From NCBI GenBank assembly GCA_040376705.1, contig JBEIQE010000002.1, forward strand, positions 62,001-126,000: a DNA stretch of 64,000 bases, written 5' to 3'. The notes under the pieces were generated by a model. It was not told where the DNA came from and searched no databases. It saw only the letters and a program-made list of their open reading frames with translations. Numbering within the stretch: position 1 is the first letter of the stretch; every line of letters starts with the position of its first letter. Position numbers and translations under genes: made by a program. This DNA is from JBEIQE01 sp040376705. GTDB lineage: Bacteria; Pseudomonadota; Alphaproteobacteria; UBA2400. Of this stretch, positions 63,791-64,000 are shown in pieces.

Positions 63791-64000
63791 TCAGCGCTCC
63801 GCCAGATTGTAGATTTTCATCAGCTCTTTAATGGTCTGTTCTTTGTTTTCCTTCAGGCGGTTCATCACGCAGGTATCGAGATGGCCTGCCAGCAGCTCGC
63901 GTTTTACGCTGCTCATGAAGCCGTTTACGCTATCCGCCTGCTGAATGATGTTGGGGCAATATTCGCCTGCCTCGATCATGGCAATGACCTTGTCGAGCAT
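63791..64000 (-). CDS. CsoR/FrmR-family metal-sensing repressor (N-terminus outside the window)
   Basis: The visible 69 residues match the C-terminal two thirds of a CsoR-family repressor. The segment [18 protein letters not shown] and the later HLDTCV give the Cys, His-x-x-x-Cys ligand set of copper sensors (Cys15, His60, Cys64 in the visible part). Family members are ~90 residues or more, so the ATG at the window edge is probably internal and the gene runs on to the right. Apo-CsoR represses its own copper operon; here copA, the SafE fusion and the cupredoxin gene follow directly. Confidence 0.88.
   Translation of the reverse strand: MLDKVIAMIEAGEYCPNIIQQADSVNGFMSSVKRELLAGHLDTCVMNRLKENKEQTIKELMKIYNLAER

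Overview
The window is a gene-dense chromosomal segment of moderately high GC from an alphaproteobacterium. The best evidence is a GcrA-family cell-cycle regulator (22725-23114), next to an intergenic region packed with GANTC sites, the target of the CcrM methyltransferase that works with GcrA in this class. A eukaryote-like NADP isocitrate dehydrogenase, the pssA-psd pair and a class III alcohol dehydrogenase/S-formylglutathione hydrolase pair fit as well. I cannot name a genus. I see no rRNA, tRNA, CRISPR array, prophage or insertion sequence.

Layout. 1-13.5 kb: end of a membrane protein (possible GT-C glycosyltransferase), leuS, an MdtC-like RND pump with its adaptor, a 2H phosphoesterase-like protein, a small secreted protein, a Wzc-type tyrosine autokinase, a two-domain cytidine deaminase and three small unknown proteins. 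13.5-23.1 kb: pssA-psd, a LOG-family phosphoribohydrolase, two unknown genes, icd, a small membrane protein with an MFS transporter, a secreted protein, an arginase-family protein and gcrA. 23.1-26.1 kb: the GANTC-rich region, a YCII protein and a protein built from two tandem phosphodiesterase-like HD domains. 26.2-34.9 kb: deoC-deoA nucleoside catabolism, an Ala/Pro-rich secreted protein, an FAD dehydrogenase, a zinc alcohol dehydrogenase and the formaldehyde-detoxification pair. 34.9-43 kb: ileS and a PAS histidine kinase, each interrupted by one in-frame stop codon, a response regulator, an unknown gene, and a divergent ogt / ada-alkA alkylation-repair pair. 43.3-51 kb: prkA, a DUF444 gene and spoVR, followed on the same strand by two overlapping radical SAM genes. 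51-57.7 kb: an AI-2E family transporter, then an ArsR regulator divergent from an SDR/MexE-like/MexF-like efflux operon. 57.8-64 kb: a large unknown protein with PP2C-like motifs in an odd order, a 56-residue gene, and a copper operon (CsoR-type regulator, CopA, HMA-SafE fusion, cupredoxin).

Most unusual items: (1) the GANTC/DnaA-box/CtrA-like cluster upstream of gcrA, a candidate origin or cell-cycle control region; (2) single in-frame stops in the essential ileS (UGA at a Cys position) and in the neighbouring kinase (UAG); (3) the prkA-DUF444-spoVR core coupled to two radical SAM enzymes; (4) the duplicated PDE/HD protein with one intact and one degenerate metal site; (5) the possibly permuted PP2C-like protein. 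Genes are tightly packed and several convergent pairs overlap at their stop codons.
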